64,000 nucleotides of DNA from Synergistales bacterium (GTDB taxonomy: Bacteria > Synergistota > Synergistia > Synergistales > Aminithiophilaceae): assembly GCA_018433595.1 (NCBI GenBank), contig JAHDQY010000019.1, positions 41,646-105,645 on the forward strand, written 5' to 3'. Below the pieces are notes generated by a model that was given only the letters and a program-made list of their open reading frames with translations, made no database searches and was not told where the DNA came from. Position 1 is the stretch's first letter, and the number at the start of each line of letters is the position of its first letter. Position numbers and translations under genes: made by a program. Of this stretch, positions 43,906 through 53,309 are shown in pieces.

Positions 43906-45456
43906 CTACTCCTGGATCGACACCTCATGAAACCAGAACTGAGCCGTGGGGTGCAGGTAGAATCCCTTCACGGACTCCTTCAGCAGCACCATGTTGTTGC
44001 CGTGGGCGACCGTCAGCAGAGGGGCCTGTTCCTTCACCCTGATCTGAGCCTCTTCGTAAAGGGCGATACGGCTTTCCCGATCCACCGTTCTCCTGGCCTC
44101 ATCCACGAGCCGGTCGTACTCCTTGTCGGACCAATTCGAGAAATTGAAGATGCTGCCCGAAACGAGAGGTCCGTGCATGAAGGCATCGGGGTCGATGTAA
44201 TCCGCCGTCCGTCCGAGGAAACACATCTCGTGCTCCCATCGCATCGCCTTCTCGACATAGGTGCCCCAATCGTAGGTCGCAAGTTTCGCCCGAATTCCCA
44301 CCTTCGCCAGATCGCCCTGCACGATCTGGGCCACCAGCTTGCAATCGGGCAGATAAATGCGGGGAACCGGCATGTACCAAAGCTCCGTCTCGAAACCGTC
44401 GGGATAACCGGCCTCGGCCAGAAGCTTCTTCGCGAGGGCGGGGTCGTAGACGTCTTCCTCCAGCGAAGAGTTGTACCCCCAAAGGGTCGGAGGCAACATC
44501 CCCTTCGCAGGCGACCCCATGCCCTGATAGGTCTCCCTGATGACCCTTTCCTTGTCGATGGCGTGAGCGATCGCCTTCCTCACCAACGGATTGTCGAAAG
44601 GCTTCTTCTTCGTGTTCATCGCCATGAAACCGACGTTCAAACCGGGGGCCGAGAGCATCTTGATCGATCCTGCCTTTTTCTCCTTCAGAATCTTGATCAC
44701 ATCCGGAGTGATGCCGTCCATCCCGTCGATCTCGCCCGCCAGCAGGGCCATCAATCGGGCTGTGTTATCGGGAATGGAGCGGATGATGACCCTTTTCGTT
44801 AGGGGCTTCTTTCCCCAGTAGCCGTCAAAGGCTGAAAAAACGACCTGGTCGTTCTTTCTCCATTCCTCCAGCCGGTAGGGCCCGGTACCGACCGGCGCCA
44901 GGTTGAATCCGTCGGCTCCCAATCTTTTCATCGCCTCGGGAGAAAGAATCATGGCCAGATTGTTGGCCATGAGAGAAAGAAAGGGAGCATAGGGTTCGGA
45001 GAGCTTGACGGCCACCGTCGCGTCATCGATCTTGCTGATCTCCTGGACCTGTTTGAAGCTGGAGTTCCAGAACGCCGCATTAGCTACCGCGAAGGGATGG
45101 GAAGGGTCCTTCTGCCGCATGAGCGAAAAGAGCACCGCATCGGCATTGAAGGGCGTACCGTCATGAAAGACCACGCCTTCGCGCAGGTGGAAAATCCACG
45201 TCAGGGCAGACTCGTCGTACTCCCAGCTCGTGGCCAGAAGAGGCTCGATATCCTTGCCGTCTTTGCTGAATCGGACCAAAGTCTCAAAGATCTGGTTGCA
45301 GGAATTGATCGACTCGTTGTCGGTTATGGTCGCCGGGTCCAATCTCACTGCATCGGCACCTCGCCCGAAAACAAACGTGGATTGCGCCGCCAAGGCCGGT
45401 ACGCACAGGACGACCGCCAGAGAAAGAACGACACAAAGGACTCGCACTGCTTTCAT
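43906..45456 (-). CDS. Peptide ABC transporter substrate-binding protein (SBP_bac_5, module 1)
   Basis: 516 residues with signal peptide 1-~23 (VLCVVLSLAVVLCVPALAA); no lipobox Cys. Family 5 binding-protein landmarks: RLDPATITDNESINSCNQIFETL, TWIFHLREGVVFHDGTPFNADAV (core VVFHDGTPFNADAV) and NPLVRKAIAHAIDKERVI. It captures oligo- or dipeptides outside the membrane for the DppBC-DF complex. First gene of module 1 on the minus strand, with GGAGG upstream. It is paralogous to the protein at 50903-52471. Confidence 0.93.
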   Translation of the reverse strand: MKAVRVLCVVLSLAVVLCVPALAAQSTFVFGRGADAVRLDPATITDNESINSCNQIFETLVRFSKDGKDIEPLLATSWEYDESALTWIFHLREGVVFHDGTPFNADAVLFSLMRQKDPSHPFAVANAAFWNSSFKQVQEISKIDDATVAVKLSEPYAPFLSLMANNLAMILSPEAMKRLGADGFNLAPVGTGPYRLEEWRKNDQVVFSAFDGYWGKKPLTKRVIIRSIPDNTARLMALLAGEIDGMDGITPDVIKILKEKKAGSIKMLSAPGLNVGFMAMNTKKKPFDNPLVRKAIAHAIDKERVIRETYQGMGSPAKGMLPPTLWGYNSSLEEDVYDPALAKKLLAEAGYPDGFETELWYMPVPRIYLPDCKLVAQIVQGDLAKVGIRAKLATYDWGTYVEKAMRWEHEMCFLGRTADYIDPDAFMHGPLVSGSIFNFSNWSDKEYDRLVDEARRTVDRESRIALYEEAQIRVKEQAPLLTVAHGNNMVLLKESVKGFYLHPTAQFWFHEVSIQE

Positions 45457-45514
45457 TTCCCTCCACCTCCTACAGTTGTTCGCCTTCTAAAGCAACCCCT
45501 GCAGAAAACCCGCC

Positions 45515-45649
45515 AGAATCTATAGTCAAGTATGCGAAAAGAGAAGGAAAGCCGCCACCCACTATGTCCGGTTTTGTAACGGCAAAAGCCGTTGTTTGTC
45601 TTTTTCAATAAAAATACCGCATGCCGGGAATGGAACGGGGGGAACCGCA
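45515..45649. promoter_or_regulatory. Conserved divergent control region of module 1
   Basis: About 120 bases closely match 52580-52719 before the intact lrp gene (for example ccgccacccactatgtccgg and gccgttgtttgtctttttca). It also has tagtcaagta, a degenerate form of the tactcaagta palindrome of the other copy. It lies between the binding-protein gene and the lrp remnant. Probably an Lrp-type control region kept after duplication. Confidence 0.6.
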
Positions 45650-45736
45650 GTGGGCAAGATGTCAGTCGTGGAGCGCATTCATCGAATGGAGGAAGAGGGC
45701 ATCATCCTCTCCAAGACGACAAAAACCTCCCCGTGA
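45650..45736 (+). pseudogene. Remnant of an Lrp/AsnC regulator with two in-frame deletions
   Basis: A 28-residue in-frame stub. GTG 45650 follows the same GGGGGG site as the intact gene. The reading frame joins the end of the DNA-binding helix (VVERIHRMEEEGII) directly to the extreme C-terminus (LSKTTKTSP). Compared with 52720-53139, about 75 and 250 bases are missing in two blocks. The second junction falls in a repeated CATCATC, so slippage or recombination between short repeats is likely. It cannot form a working regulator. Confidence 0.85.
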
Positions 45737-45791
45737 AACAATCTTTCCGGAATGAGGGACTGCTCAAGACACTCCCCCTGAAGAGCCGGAG

Positions 45792-45845
45792 CCCCAGGAG
45801 TCCTCGACGGGAACCCTCAAGGGTTCCCGTCGAGGACTCCTGGGG
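45792..45845. repeat. 26-bp perfect palindrome after the lrp remnant
   Basis: Left arm 45792-45817, right arm 45820-45845, centre CA. Homologous to 53185-53235. The two differ at the outer arm (ccccaggag against cgaagag) but each is self-complementary. No T-run follows, so it is not a standard terminator. Confidence 0.8.
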
Positions 45846-45913
45846 CGGACGCGCCAAAGCGACGTCCCAGGAGCGGTGCGGCACCACCTCGGCAACAGAC
45901 CGGCCCGACAGGC

Positions 45914-46660
45914 CTATCGGCCCGAAGCAGCCCGGACCAGGGCGTGGAAGAGGTCCATTTCCTCCTCGTGCTCTCCGGCCATCTTTTCCGGATGCCACTG
46001 GACTCCCAGCAGGAAGGGATGGGTCGCACTTTCGAGCCCCTCGATGAGACCGTCCTCGGAGAGGGCCGTGACGTCCAGACCCCGGGCCACCCGATTGACG
46101 GCCTGATGATGATAGGTATTCACCGTGGCTTCGGCCCTTCCCATGATTTCCGCGATCCGGGAGCCGGGCGTCAGATTCACCCTGTGACGAAGCGAGTAGT
46201 CCCGGGACACGACGCTGGAATGTTGCCGGTCGCTGATCCCGGCGTCACCGATGTCCTGGTGGAGAGTCCCGCCCAGATGAACGTTGAGAAGCTGCATCCC
46301 CCGGCAGATGCCGAAGATCGGTTTCCCCGTGCCGATAAACCGGGCGAGAAGGCCCAGTTCGAAGGCGTCCCTTTCGGGAAGCACGTCCAGTCCGGACGTC
46401 GCCTCCTGACCGTAGCGCCTCGGGGCGATATCCTGGCCCCCCGTGAGAATGAGGCCGTCCAGCCGCGAGGTCAGGGCATCCAGGTAAGGGACACTGTCGA
46501 AGTTGGGCAGCAACACCGGCACGCCTCCGGCCTTTTCGACGAATTCAGGATAATTCATGGCGCAAAGAAGGGTATCCTGTTTCGGGGCGGATTCACCCCG
46601 CTCAGGCTCAATTCTGTTGGTATCGACAAACTCCGTAGTCAGACCGATGAGGGGTCTCAT
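45914..46660 (-). CDS. Gamma-glutamyl-gamma-aminobutyrate hydrolase-like class I amidotransferase (peptidase C26)
   Basis: 248 residues, PuuD family. Nucleophile Cys119 in FGICRGMQLLNVHLGG, His-Pro-Glu in LGVQWHPEKMAG near residue 222, plus LILTGGQDIAPRRYG and INTYHHQAVN-like NTYHHQAVNRVA. It should hydrolyse gamma-glutamyl amides. It is the last gene of peptide transporter module 2, 29 bases after the fused ATPase, so it may process imported gamma-glutamyl compounds. Confidence 0.9.
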   Translation of the reverse strand: MRPLIGLTTEFVDTNRIEPERGESAPKQDTLLCAMNYPEFVEKAGGVPVLLPNFDSVPYLDALTSRLDGLILTGGQDIAPRRYGQEATSGLDVLPERDAFELGLLARFIGTGKPIFGICRGMQLLNVHLGGTLHQDIGDAGISDRQHSSVVSRDYSLRHRVNLTPGSRIAEIMGRAEATVNTYHHQAVNRVARGLDVTALSEDGLIEGLESATHPFLLGVQWHPEKMAGEHEEEMDLFHALVRAASGR

Positions 46661-46689
46661 CCCGTTCCCCGTTCCCCTTTCCCGATTCG

Positions 46690-48702
46690 CTATTCATGCC
46701 ACCAGCAGGCCACGAAATGCTCTCCGCCCACGTCCACGAGGGGCGGGGTTTCCCGGCTGCAGATGGGCCCCTTTTTCCTGTGGCAACGGCTGCTGAAGGG
46801 GCACCCCTTCGGGACATTCATGGGAGAGGGGACATCCCCCTCCAGAATGATCCGTCTCTTCCGCTCCGACCCCACCTCCGGAACGGCCGAAAGGAGAGCC
46901 TCCGTATAGGGGTGCCTCCCCTTTTCGAAGAGCTCGTCCGTCTCCGCCATTTCCATGATCCGCCCCAGATACATGACGGCCACGCGGTCAGAGATGTGAC
47001 GGACGACGGAAAGGTCGTGGGCGACGAAGAGATAGGTGAATCCCCGTTCGCGCTGGAGGGCCCGGAACAGGTTGATCACCTGGGCCTGGATGGAGACGTC
47101 CAGGGCCGACACCGGCTCGTCGCAGACGATCAGCTCCGGCTCCATCACCAGGGCCCGTGCAATCCCGATCCTCTGCCGCTGCCCCCCCGAAAACTGATGA
47201 GGATAACGGTCCATCAGCTCCGGATCGAGCCCCGCGTCCTCCAGGGCCCGGGCCACCCGATCCTCTCTCTCGGCAGGCGAGCCGATGTTGTGGACGACAA
47301 GGCTCTCCCCCACGATTTCGCGCACCGTCATGCGGGGGTTGAGAGAGCTGTAGGGGTCCTGGAAGATCATCTGGACCTTTCGGGAAAGCTCCCGCCTCTT
47401 TCTCCTGTCCATGGCGGCCATGTCTTGCCCGCGGAACAAAACCCTGCCTTCCGTAGGCTTTTCGAGGCCCACGATCATCTTGCTGACCGTGGTCTTGCCG
47501 CAGCCCGATTCGCCGACGAGTCCCAGGGTCTCGCCGCGCCGGATCGAGAACGACAGACCGTCGACGGCCTTCAGCACGCGGCGCTCGCCCCACCTGGACC
47601 GGACGGAGAAGTGTTTCTTCAGATCAGCCACTTCAAGAAGCTTCTCGCATGAACCCCCGCGCGGGGAAAGGACGGGCCCCGTCTCGGAACGGTAGGCCCC
47701 GGAGAGGTCCAATCCGGAACCGACGCCCTTTTCGTAGAGCCAGCAGGCGACGCGGTGTCCCTTCTCCTCGTCGAAAAGAGGCGGCTCCTCGATCAAGCAG
47801 CGGTCCGTGACAAAAGGACAGCGGGGATGGAACCGGCATCCCCCGAGGCGGGAAAAGGGCGGAGGAACCATGCCCGGTATGGTGGCCAGATCTCCGCTCT
47901 CGTCGTGCCGCCGGTCAAGCCGGGGGATGCTTTCCAGGAGACCCACCGTGTAGGGATGGAGAGGCGAAGCGAAAAGCGCATCCGTTTCTCCTGATTCGAC
48001 GACCTTGCCGGCGTACATGACCACGATCCTCCGGGCCATTTCGGAGACGACGCCAAGGTCGTGGCTGATGAGGATCACGCCCATGTTCAGCTTCTTCTGG
48101 AGTTCGGCCAGCAGTTCCAGTATCTGGGCCTGGATGGTCACGTCCAGAGCGGTCGTGGGCTCGTCGGCGATGAGAAGGTCCGGATTGCAGGCGAGCCCCA
48201 TGGCGATCATCACCCGCTGCCTCATCCCGCCCGACATCTGATGGGGATAATCGGCAAGACGCCGGACCGGGTCGGGAATTCCCACCAGTTCGAGCACCTC
48301 CCGCATCCGGTCGCACCGTTCCCGCCTTGTGGCTTTGGAGTGGATCTTGAGCACTTCCTCCAGCTGGTAGCCGACCGTCAGGACGGGGTTGAGCGACGTC
48401 ATGGGCTCCTGGAAAATCATGGCCATCTTCCGCCCCCGCCAGGTTCTCATCTCCGATTCGCTGACGGCGGCCAGGTCCTTGTCCTCGAAGAGGATCCTTC
48501 CCTCGACGATCCTTCCGACGGGTTCCGAAAGAAGTCTCATCACGGAAAGGGCCGTCACGGACTTGCCGCAGCCCGATTCGCCGACCACCCCCAGCATCTC
48601 GCCGGGCCCGACGCCGAAGGAGACGCCGTCGACGGCATGGACGACGCCCCGCTCGGTGAAAAAGTGCGTCTTCAGGTTCTCGATCTGCAGAAGATTCTTC
48701 AT
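46690..48702 (-). CDS. Oligopeptide ABC transporter, fused DppD-DppF ATPase (module 2)
   Basis: 670 residues from ATG 48702; the longer open frame runs back into dppC. Two ABC domains: Walker A GESGCGKS near 41-48 and [15 protein letters not shown] near 180; second Walker [10 protein letters not shown] near 400 and [15 protein letters not shown] near 545. Both halves keep the GCRFHPRCP / GCPFSSRCH extensions. Same length and architecture as the module 1 protein, so fusion predates duplication. Confidence 0.93.
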   Translation of the reverse strand: MKNLLQIENLKTHFFTERGVVHAVDGVSFGVGPGEMLGVVGESGCGKSVTALSVMRLLSEPVGRIVEGRILFEDKDLAAVSESEMRTWRGRKMAMIFQEPMTSLNPVLTVGYQLEEVLKIHSKATRRERCDRMREVLELVGIPDPVRRLADYPHQMSGGMRQRVMIAMGLACNPDLLIADEPTTALDVTIQAQILELLAELQKKLNMGVILISHDLGVVSEMARRIVVMYAGKVVESGETDALFASPLHPYTVGLLESIPRLDRRHDESGDLATIPGMVPPPFSRLGGCRFHPRCPFVTDRCLIEEPPLFDEEKGHRVACWLYEKGVGSGLDLSGAYRSETGPVLSPRGGSCEKLLEVADLKKHFSVRSRWGERRVLKAVDGLSFSIRRGETLGLVGESGCGKTTVSKMIVGLEKPTEGRVLFRGQDMAAMDRRKRRELSRKVQMIFQDPYSSLNPRMTVREIVGESLVVHNIGSPAEREDRVARALEDAGLDPELMDRYPHQFSGGQRQRIGIARALVMEPELIVCDEPVSALDVSIQAQVINLFRALQRERGFTYLFVAHDLSVVRHISDRVAVMYLGRIMEMAETDELFEKGRHPYTEALLSAVPEVGSERKRRIILEGDVPSPMNVPKGCPFSSRCHRKKGPICSRETPPLVDVGGEHFVACWWHE

Positions 48703-48713
48703 GGGAGCACACC

Positions 48714-49724
48714 TTAATCCTTCATGCGTACGTCCAGGGCGTCGCGAAGCCCATCCCCGAGAAGGTTGAATCCGATCACCGAAAGGGTTATCGCCATGCC
48801 GGGAAAGATGACCGCCCAGGGAGAAACGAGCAGCAGGGTCCGCCCGTCGGCCAGCATGGCCCCCCATTCGGGAGTCGGAGGCTGGGCTCCCAGCCCCAGG
48901 AAACCCAGAGCCGCGGCGGACAGTATGGCCGACGCGAAGCTGAGGGAGGTCTGAACGATCAGAGGAGACAGGCTGTTGCGCAGGATGTGGCGGGTGATGA
49001 TGTGCAGGTCGCCGGCCCCGAGAACGCGCGAGGCCTGGACGTATTCGCTCTGCTTCAGGCTCAGGACCGACCCTCGTGTGATCCGGGCAAAGCCGGGGAC
49101 GGAGACGATCCCGATGGCGATCATGGCGTTGACGAGACTCGGCCCCAGGATCGCCACGATCAGGATGGCCAGCAGCACATAGGGAATCGAAAGGAGAATG
49201 TCCATCCCCCGCATGATCAGCTCGTCGATCCAGCCGGACCAGAAACCGGAGACGAGCCCCAGCACCATGCCCGCAAGAAGGGCGATCCCCACCGAGATGA
49301 AGCCGATGACGAGCGACAGGCGGGCTCCGTAGACGACGCGGCTGAAGAGGTCCCGGCCCAGATCGTCCGTACCGAAGAGGTAGTAATGCTTCGGCACGCG
49401 CACCTCCGCCTCCTCGTCATCGTCGAAGGAGATCTCGAAGGTGCCGAGCTGTCCTGCCTCTTCGTCAGGCCCCAGGACGGCCTCGACCCGTTTTTCGGCC
49501 TTTCCCTCCGCGGAGCCGGGCTTGACGGCTCCGCTCCACCAGAAGGGAGGAAAATCACGCTCCCTCAGTTCGCCCCGAACGGGATCCTGTGGGGCGAGGA
49601 GCGGTGCGAAAATGGCCATGAAGACCAAAACAGCGATGATGAACAACCCCGCGAGAGCGTTGCGGTTCCGCCTGAACCGCCTCCATGCGTCACCCCAGAG
49701 GGCGCCTCTTCCCGAAAAAGTCAT
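48714..49724 (-). CDS. Peptide ABC transporter permease DppC-like (module 2)
   Basis: 336 residues from ATG 49724 behind GGGAGGG; an apparent upstream extension overlaps dppB. N-terminal RRFRRNRNALAGL, a long periplasmic loop, then HYYLFGTDDLGRDLFSRVVYG and the EAA loop SRVLGAGDLHIITRHILRNS. C-terminal NLLGDGLRDALDVRMKD is nearly the same as in module 1. Confidence 0.92.
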   Translation of the reverse strand: MTFSGRGALWGDAWRRFRRNRNALAGLFIIAVLVFMAIFAPLLAPQDPVRGELRERDFPPFWWSGAVKPGSAEGKAEKRVEAVLGPDEEAGQLGTFEISFDDDEEAEVRVPKHYYLFGTDDLGRDLFSRVVYGARLSLVIGFISVGIALLAGMVLGLVSGFWSGWIDELIMRGMDILLSIPYVLLAILIVAILGPSLVNAMIAIGIVSVPGFARITRGSVLSLKQSEYVQASRVLGAGDLHIITRHILRNSLSPLIVQTSLSFASAILSAAALGFLGLGAQPPTPEWGAMLADGRTLLLVSPWAVIFPGMAITLSVIGFNLLGDGLRDALDVRMKD

Positions 49725-49738
49725 CTTCTTCCCTCCCC

Positions 49739-50755
49739 TCAGTACCGGATGCGCGGGTCGAGGAAGGCATAGAGAATGTCGACACCCAGATTGACCAGAA
49801 TGAAGAGGGCCGACACGACCAGAGTGCCTCCCGAGATCACGGCGTAATCGCGGGCCATGATGCCCTGCAGGATCCATGTTCCCACTCCCGGCCAGGAGAA
49901 AACCGATTCGGTCAGGATCGCCCCGCCCATCAGCGTCCCGAACTGGAGCCCCAGGACCGTGATGATCGGGATGGACGCGTTCTTGAAGGCATGAACGGAG
50001 ATGATCTTCCCCGTCGACACGCCCTTGGCCTTCGCCGTCCTCACGTAATCCTGATTGAGCGCTTCCAGCATCGAAGACCGGGTCATCCGGGCGATCGTCG
50101 CCATGGGAACGGTAGCCAGGCAGAGAGAGGGCATGACCAGATGGGCCAGGACATCGCGGAAGGCGTGCCAGTCACCCGCCAGAAGGGCATCGATACCGTA
50201 GAACCCGGTGACGGGAATCAGGCTCAGGGTAGCCGTCGTACGCCCCGAGGTGGGCAGCCAGCCCAAGTGGAGACTGAAGAAGATGATCATGAGGAAGCCG
50301 AGCCAATAGATGGGCATGGAAACCCCCAGGAGAGCCCCCACCGTCGACAGGTAGTCGAAGAGGCTGTTCTGTTTCCATGCGGAAAGAAAGCCGACGAACA
50401 CTCCGACGACGACCGCTACGGCCAGGGCGAAAACCGAAAGCTCCATCGTGGCCGCCAGTTTCGCCTTGATCTCATCCAGAACGGGAGCGCCCGAAATCAG
50501 GGATTCGCCCAGATCCCCTCGGACAACCCTTCCCAGAAAGGCCCCGTATCGCACGAACCAGGGGCGGTCGAGCCCCATTTCGGTCCGCAGCCTGGCGAGA
50601 GCTTCAGGCGTTGCATGATCCCCGAGGATGATTTCCGCCGGATCTCCCGGAATGGTTTCGATCATGAGGAAAATGAGGAGAGACAGCACGAGCAACACAG
50701 GAATCATCATGCAGATGCGTCGGAGGAGATATCTTCCCACTTTTTCACCTTCCAT
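49739..50755 (-). CDS. Peptide ABC transporter permease DppB-like (module 2)
   Basis: 338 residues, six helices. ETIPGDPAEIILGDHATPEAL, MGLDRPWFVRYGAFLG, and the EAA loop RTAKAKGVSTGKIISVHAFKNA; ends VDILYAFLDPRIRY. Partner of the DppC gene 14 bases downstream. Clear paralogue of 40150-41157. Confidence 0.93.
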   Translation of the reverse strand: MEGEKVGRYLLRRICMMIPVLLVLSLLIFLMIETIPGDPAEIILGDHATPEALARLRTEMGLDRPWFVRYGAFLGRVVRGDLGESLISGAPVLDEIKAKLAATMELSVFALAVAVVVGVFVGFLSAWKQNSLFDYLSTVGALLGVSMPIYWLGFLMIIFFSLHLGWLPTSGRTTATLSLIPVTGFYGIDALLAGDWHAFRDVLAHLVMPSLCLATVPMATIARMTRSSMLEALNQDYVRTAKAKGVSTGKIISVHAFKNASIPIITVLGLQFGTLMGGAILTESVFSWPGVGTWILQGIMARDYAVISGGTLVVSALFILVNLGVDILYAFLDPRIRY

Positions 50756-50856
50756 CCTGCCTCAGGAAACGCCCGACAAGGGAGGGACCGAGAGTCCCCC
50801 AGCCGGGCCTCTGGCCGGGCGGCATCGTCTCCGATCGCCTCAGCCCTTGCTGATCT

Positions 50857-50889
50857 CCCGGGCGCCCTTCGCCTGAAGCGGCGCCCGGG
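50857..50889 (-). other. GC-rich hairpin between binding-protein and permease genes (module 2)
   Basis: CCCGGGCGCC / GGCGCCCGGG arms (50857-50866 with 50880-50889) in the 147-base gap. No T-run, so it is more likely an mRNA-stability or processing hairpin than a terminator. Confidence 0.5.
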
Positions 50890-50902
50890 CTCTTCGGAAC
50901 GG

Positions 50903-52471
50903 CTACAGTTCCAGGTCGACTTTCTGGAAGTTGTTGGCTCCCTGGGGATCGAAGATGAAATTCCTCACGTTGCCCTTGACGAGGGCCAGGTTGAAACCGT
51001 GGGCCAGGGGAACGGCAGGGACGTCTTCATGGAAGATCACCTGGGCCTCCCGGTAGAAGGCGCTCCTCTTCTCGACGTCCGCGACCCGCTGGGCCTTCAG
51101 CATCAGCTGGTGGTACTCCTCGCTCAGGTAACAGGCATAATTCTGGGCGCTGCCCTTTTCCGCGTTGTCCTTGTCGAAAAGGGCGTAGAGGAAGTTGTCG
51201 GGGTCCCCGTTATCCCCCAGCCACCCGCAGAGGCACATGGAATGTTCCAGGTTGTGCAGTTTGGAAAGGTAGGTGCCCCAGTCGAAGGTGACAAGCTTGG
51301 CCTTGATCCCCACCCTCCCCAGATCGCGCTGGATGACCTGGGCGACATGCTTGCTGTTGGGCATATAGGGCCGCGAAACGGGCATATACCAGAGTTCCGT
51401 CTCGAATCCTTCGGGATAGCCGGCCTCGTCGAGCAGCTTTTTGGCCTTCTCGAGATCGTAGTCGTAGTCGACGATATCGTCGTTGTATCCCCAGAGAGTA
51501 TCGGGGATGATGTTCTTCGCCGGCTTGCCCATGCTCTGGAAAATCTCCCGGACGATCTGCTCCTTGTCGACGCAGTGAGCGATGGCCCGGCGCACCTTGG
51601 GATTGTCGAAGGGCTTCACGCTCATGTTCATGGCGAGGTAGCCCGTGTTCATGCCCACGTTCGCGACCACCTTGATGTCGCTGCGCTTCTTCTCCTTCAG
51701 GATCTTGATCGTCTCGGGAGTGACCCCGCCCATACCGTCGATCTCGTCGGCCAGAAGAGCCATGAGACGGGCCGTATCGTCGGGGATCACCCGGAAGATA
51801 AGCTTGTCCAGGTAGGGGCCTTCTTCTCCCCAGTAATCCCTGTTGGCCACAAGAACGAGGATGTCGTTCCTCTTCCATTCCGCAAAACGGAAGGGCCCCG
51901 TCCCCACCGGGTTGGATCGGAAATGCTCCACGCCCTTTTCGCTCATCGCCGTGGGAGAGACGATGCGCCCCGGATAACAGGCCAGGTTGGAGAGGAACGG
52001 CGAATAGGGCTCCTTGAGCTTCATCTCGACCGTGAAATCGTCGATCTTCTTCGTGTACTCCACGTTGGAGAACATGTAGCTCCAGTAGGCGAACTTCCCC
52101 TCGTGAGCCGGGTGCTTTTCGTCCCTCTGACGCTCGAAGCTGAAGACAACCGCATCGGCGTTGAAGGGCGTGCCGTCGTGGAACCGGACGTCACGGCGCA
52201 GCTTGAACGTCCACGTCAGGCCGTCCTCCGACGTCTTCCACTCGGTGGCCAGCGATGGCACGATCTCTGTGGAGTCGTCCCTGAATTTGACCAGCGTGTC
52301 GAAAATCTGGAGAAGGACCCCGTTGGACGGTCCGTCCGTGGCATCGTGCGGGTCCAGGGTCAGCGAATCGGCAGCCCGCCCCTCCACGAACACCTTTTCC
52401 CCGGCCAAGCCGGGACTGACCGTCACAACCGCCAGGAGCACCGCAACCATCAGGCAGAACAGCTTTTTCAA
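50903..52471 (-). CDS. Peptide ABC transporter substrate-binding protein (SBP_bac_5, module 2)
   Basis: 522 residues from TTG 52471, with AGGAGGG six bases upstream; the next ATG would remove part of the signal. Signal peptide residues 1-~24 (LMVAVLLAVVTVSPGLAG). Family 5 motifs: SLTLDPHDATDGPSNGVLLQ, FKLRRDVRFHDGTPFNADAV (core RFHDGTPFNADAV), NPKVRRAIAHCVDKEQIV. First gene of module 2, divergent from lrp. Confidence 0.92.
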   Translation of the reverse strand: MKKLFCLMVAVLLAVVTVSPGLAGEKVFVEGRAADSLTLDPHDATDGPSNGVLLQIFDTLVKFRDDSTEIVPSLATEWKTSEDGLTWTFKLRRDVRFHDGTPFNADAVVFSFERQRDEKHPAHEGKFAYWSYMFSNVEYTKKIDDFTVEMKLKEPYSPFLSNLACYPGRIVSPTAMSEKGVEHFRSNPVGTGPFRFAEWKRNDILVLVANRDYWGEEGPYLDKLIFRVIPDDTARLMALLADEIDGMGGVTPETIKILKEKKRSDIKVVANVGMNTGYLAMNMSVKPFDNPKVRRAIAHCVDKEQIVREIFQSMGKPAKNIIPDTLWGYNDDIVDYDYDLEKAKKLLDEAGYPEGFETELWYMPVSRPYMPNSKHVAQVIQRDLGRVGIKAKLVTFDWGTYLSKLHNLEHSMCLCGWLGDNGDPDNFLYALFDKDNAEKGSAQNYACYLSEEYHQLMLKAQRVADVEKRSAFYREAQVIFHEDVPAVPLAHGFNLALVKGNVRNFIFDPQGANNFQKVDLEL

Positions 52472-52579
52472 AACAAACCCTCCTCTTTTGTGATATAAAG
52501 TGCCGGAACGTCGACAATCCTTATCCGGGCAAAGCGCGACAGCCCAAGCCGGACCCGACAGGCCGCCATGCGGGCAAAC

Positions 52580-52719
52580 CCACCAGAACCTATACTCAAG
52601 TATGAGAAAGGACACGGCGACCCGCCACCCACTATGTCCGGTTTTGTAATGGTGAAAGCCGTTGTTTGTCTTTTTCAATAAAAATACTGCATGCCAAGGA
52701 TGGAACGGGGGGAAATGCT
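52580..52719. promoter_or_regulatory. Divergent control region between the module 2 transporter and lrp
   Basis: Highly similar to 45515-45649. It contains the perfect 10-bp palindrome tactcaagta and an AT-rich block (gtttgtctttttcaataaaaat) that could bind Lrp. No promoter hexamers are certain. Confidence 0.55.
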
Positions 52720-53139
52720 GTGGACGAGATTTCAATGGAAATACTGACGATCCTGCGAAACGAGGGACGCATTCCCTTCCGGCAGCTCGCCAAGAGGGTC
52801 AACCTCTCACCCTCTGCCGTCGTGGAGCGCGTTCACCGAATGGAGGAAGAGGGCATCATCAAGGGCTATCGAGCCGAGATCGAATTCGAGAAGCTCGGTT
52901 TCCCCCTTCATGTCTTCATCCGGCTCAACAGAAAGACAAACGAGCTCGGCATCCCCAAAAAAATAACCGCCATGCCGGAGGTTCGAAATTTCTGGATCGT
53001 AGCGGGAGATCATGATTTCCTGATCGAAGTGACGGCACAGGACAAGGAGCACCTGGAGGACATCATCGAAACGCTTTTCGCCTATGGGACGACCTCTACG
53101 GCCATCATCCTCTCCAAGACGACAAAAACCTCCCTGTGA
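52720..53139 (+). CDS. Lrp/AsnC-family transcriptional regulator
   Basis: 139 residues from GTG 52720, with GGGGGG eight bases upstream. Residues ~1-55 form the winged helix-turn-helix (LRNEGRIPFRQLAKRVNLSPSAVVERVHRMEEEGII, core RQLAKRVNLSPSAVVERVHR). Residues ~60-139 are the ligand-binding RAM domain (FWIVAGDHDFLIEVTA). These proteins sense amino acids. Divergent placement suggests it controls peptide transporter module 2, and perhaps both modules. Confidence 0.9.
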   Translation: MDEISMEILTILRNEGRIPFRQLAKRVNLSPSAVVERVHRMEEEGIIKGYRAEIEFEKLGFPLHVFIRLNRKTNELGIPKKITAMPEVRNFWIVAGDHDFLIEVTAQDKEHLEDIIETLFAYGTTSTAIILSKTTKTSL

Positions 53140-53184
53140 AACAACCTTTTCGGGATGAGGGTCTGCCCCTGAAGAGTCAGAACC

Positions 53185-53235
53185 CGAAGAGTCCTCGACG
53201 GGAACCCTTCAAGGGTTCCCGTCGAGGACTCTTCG
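53185..53235. repeat. 25-bp perfect palindrome after lrp
   Basis: Left arm 53185-53209, right arm 53211-53235, one-base centre. Homologous to 45792-45845, with compensated differences. No T-run; shared flank ggacgcgccaaagcgacg follows in both. Confidence 0.8.
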
Positions 53236-53309
53236 CCGGACGCGCCAAAGCGACGCCACGTCTCTCGGCAAGAGATCAGAGCAAGCTGTCACCGCCGCTG
53301 TCTCCCGCC

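Noticed and set aside
45792..45845. Palindrome taken as a CRISPR or mobile-element end
   Set aside because: There is one unit only, with no repeats at regular spacing, no target duplication and no transposase nearby.
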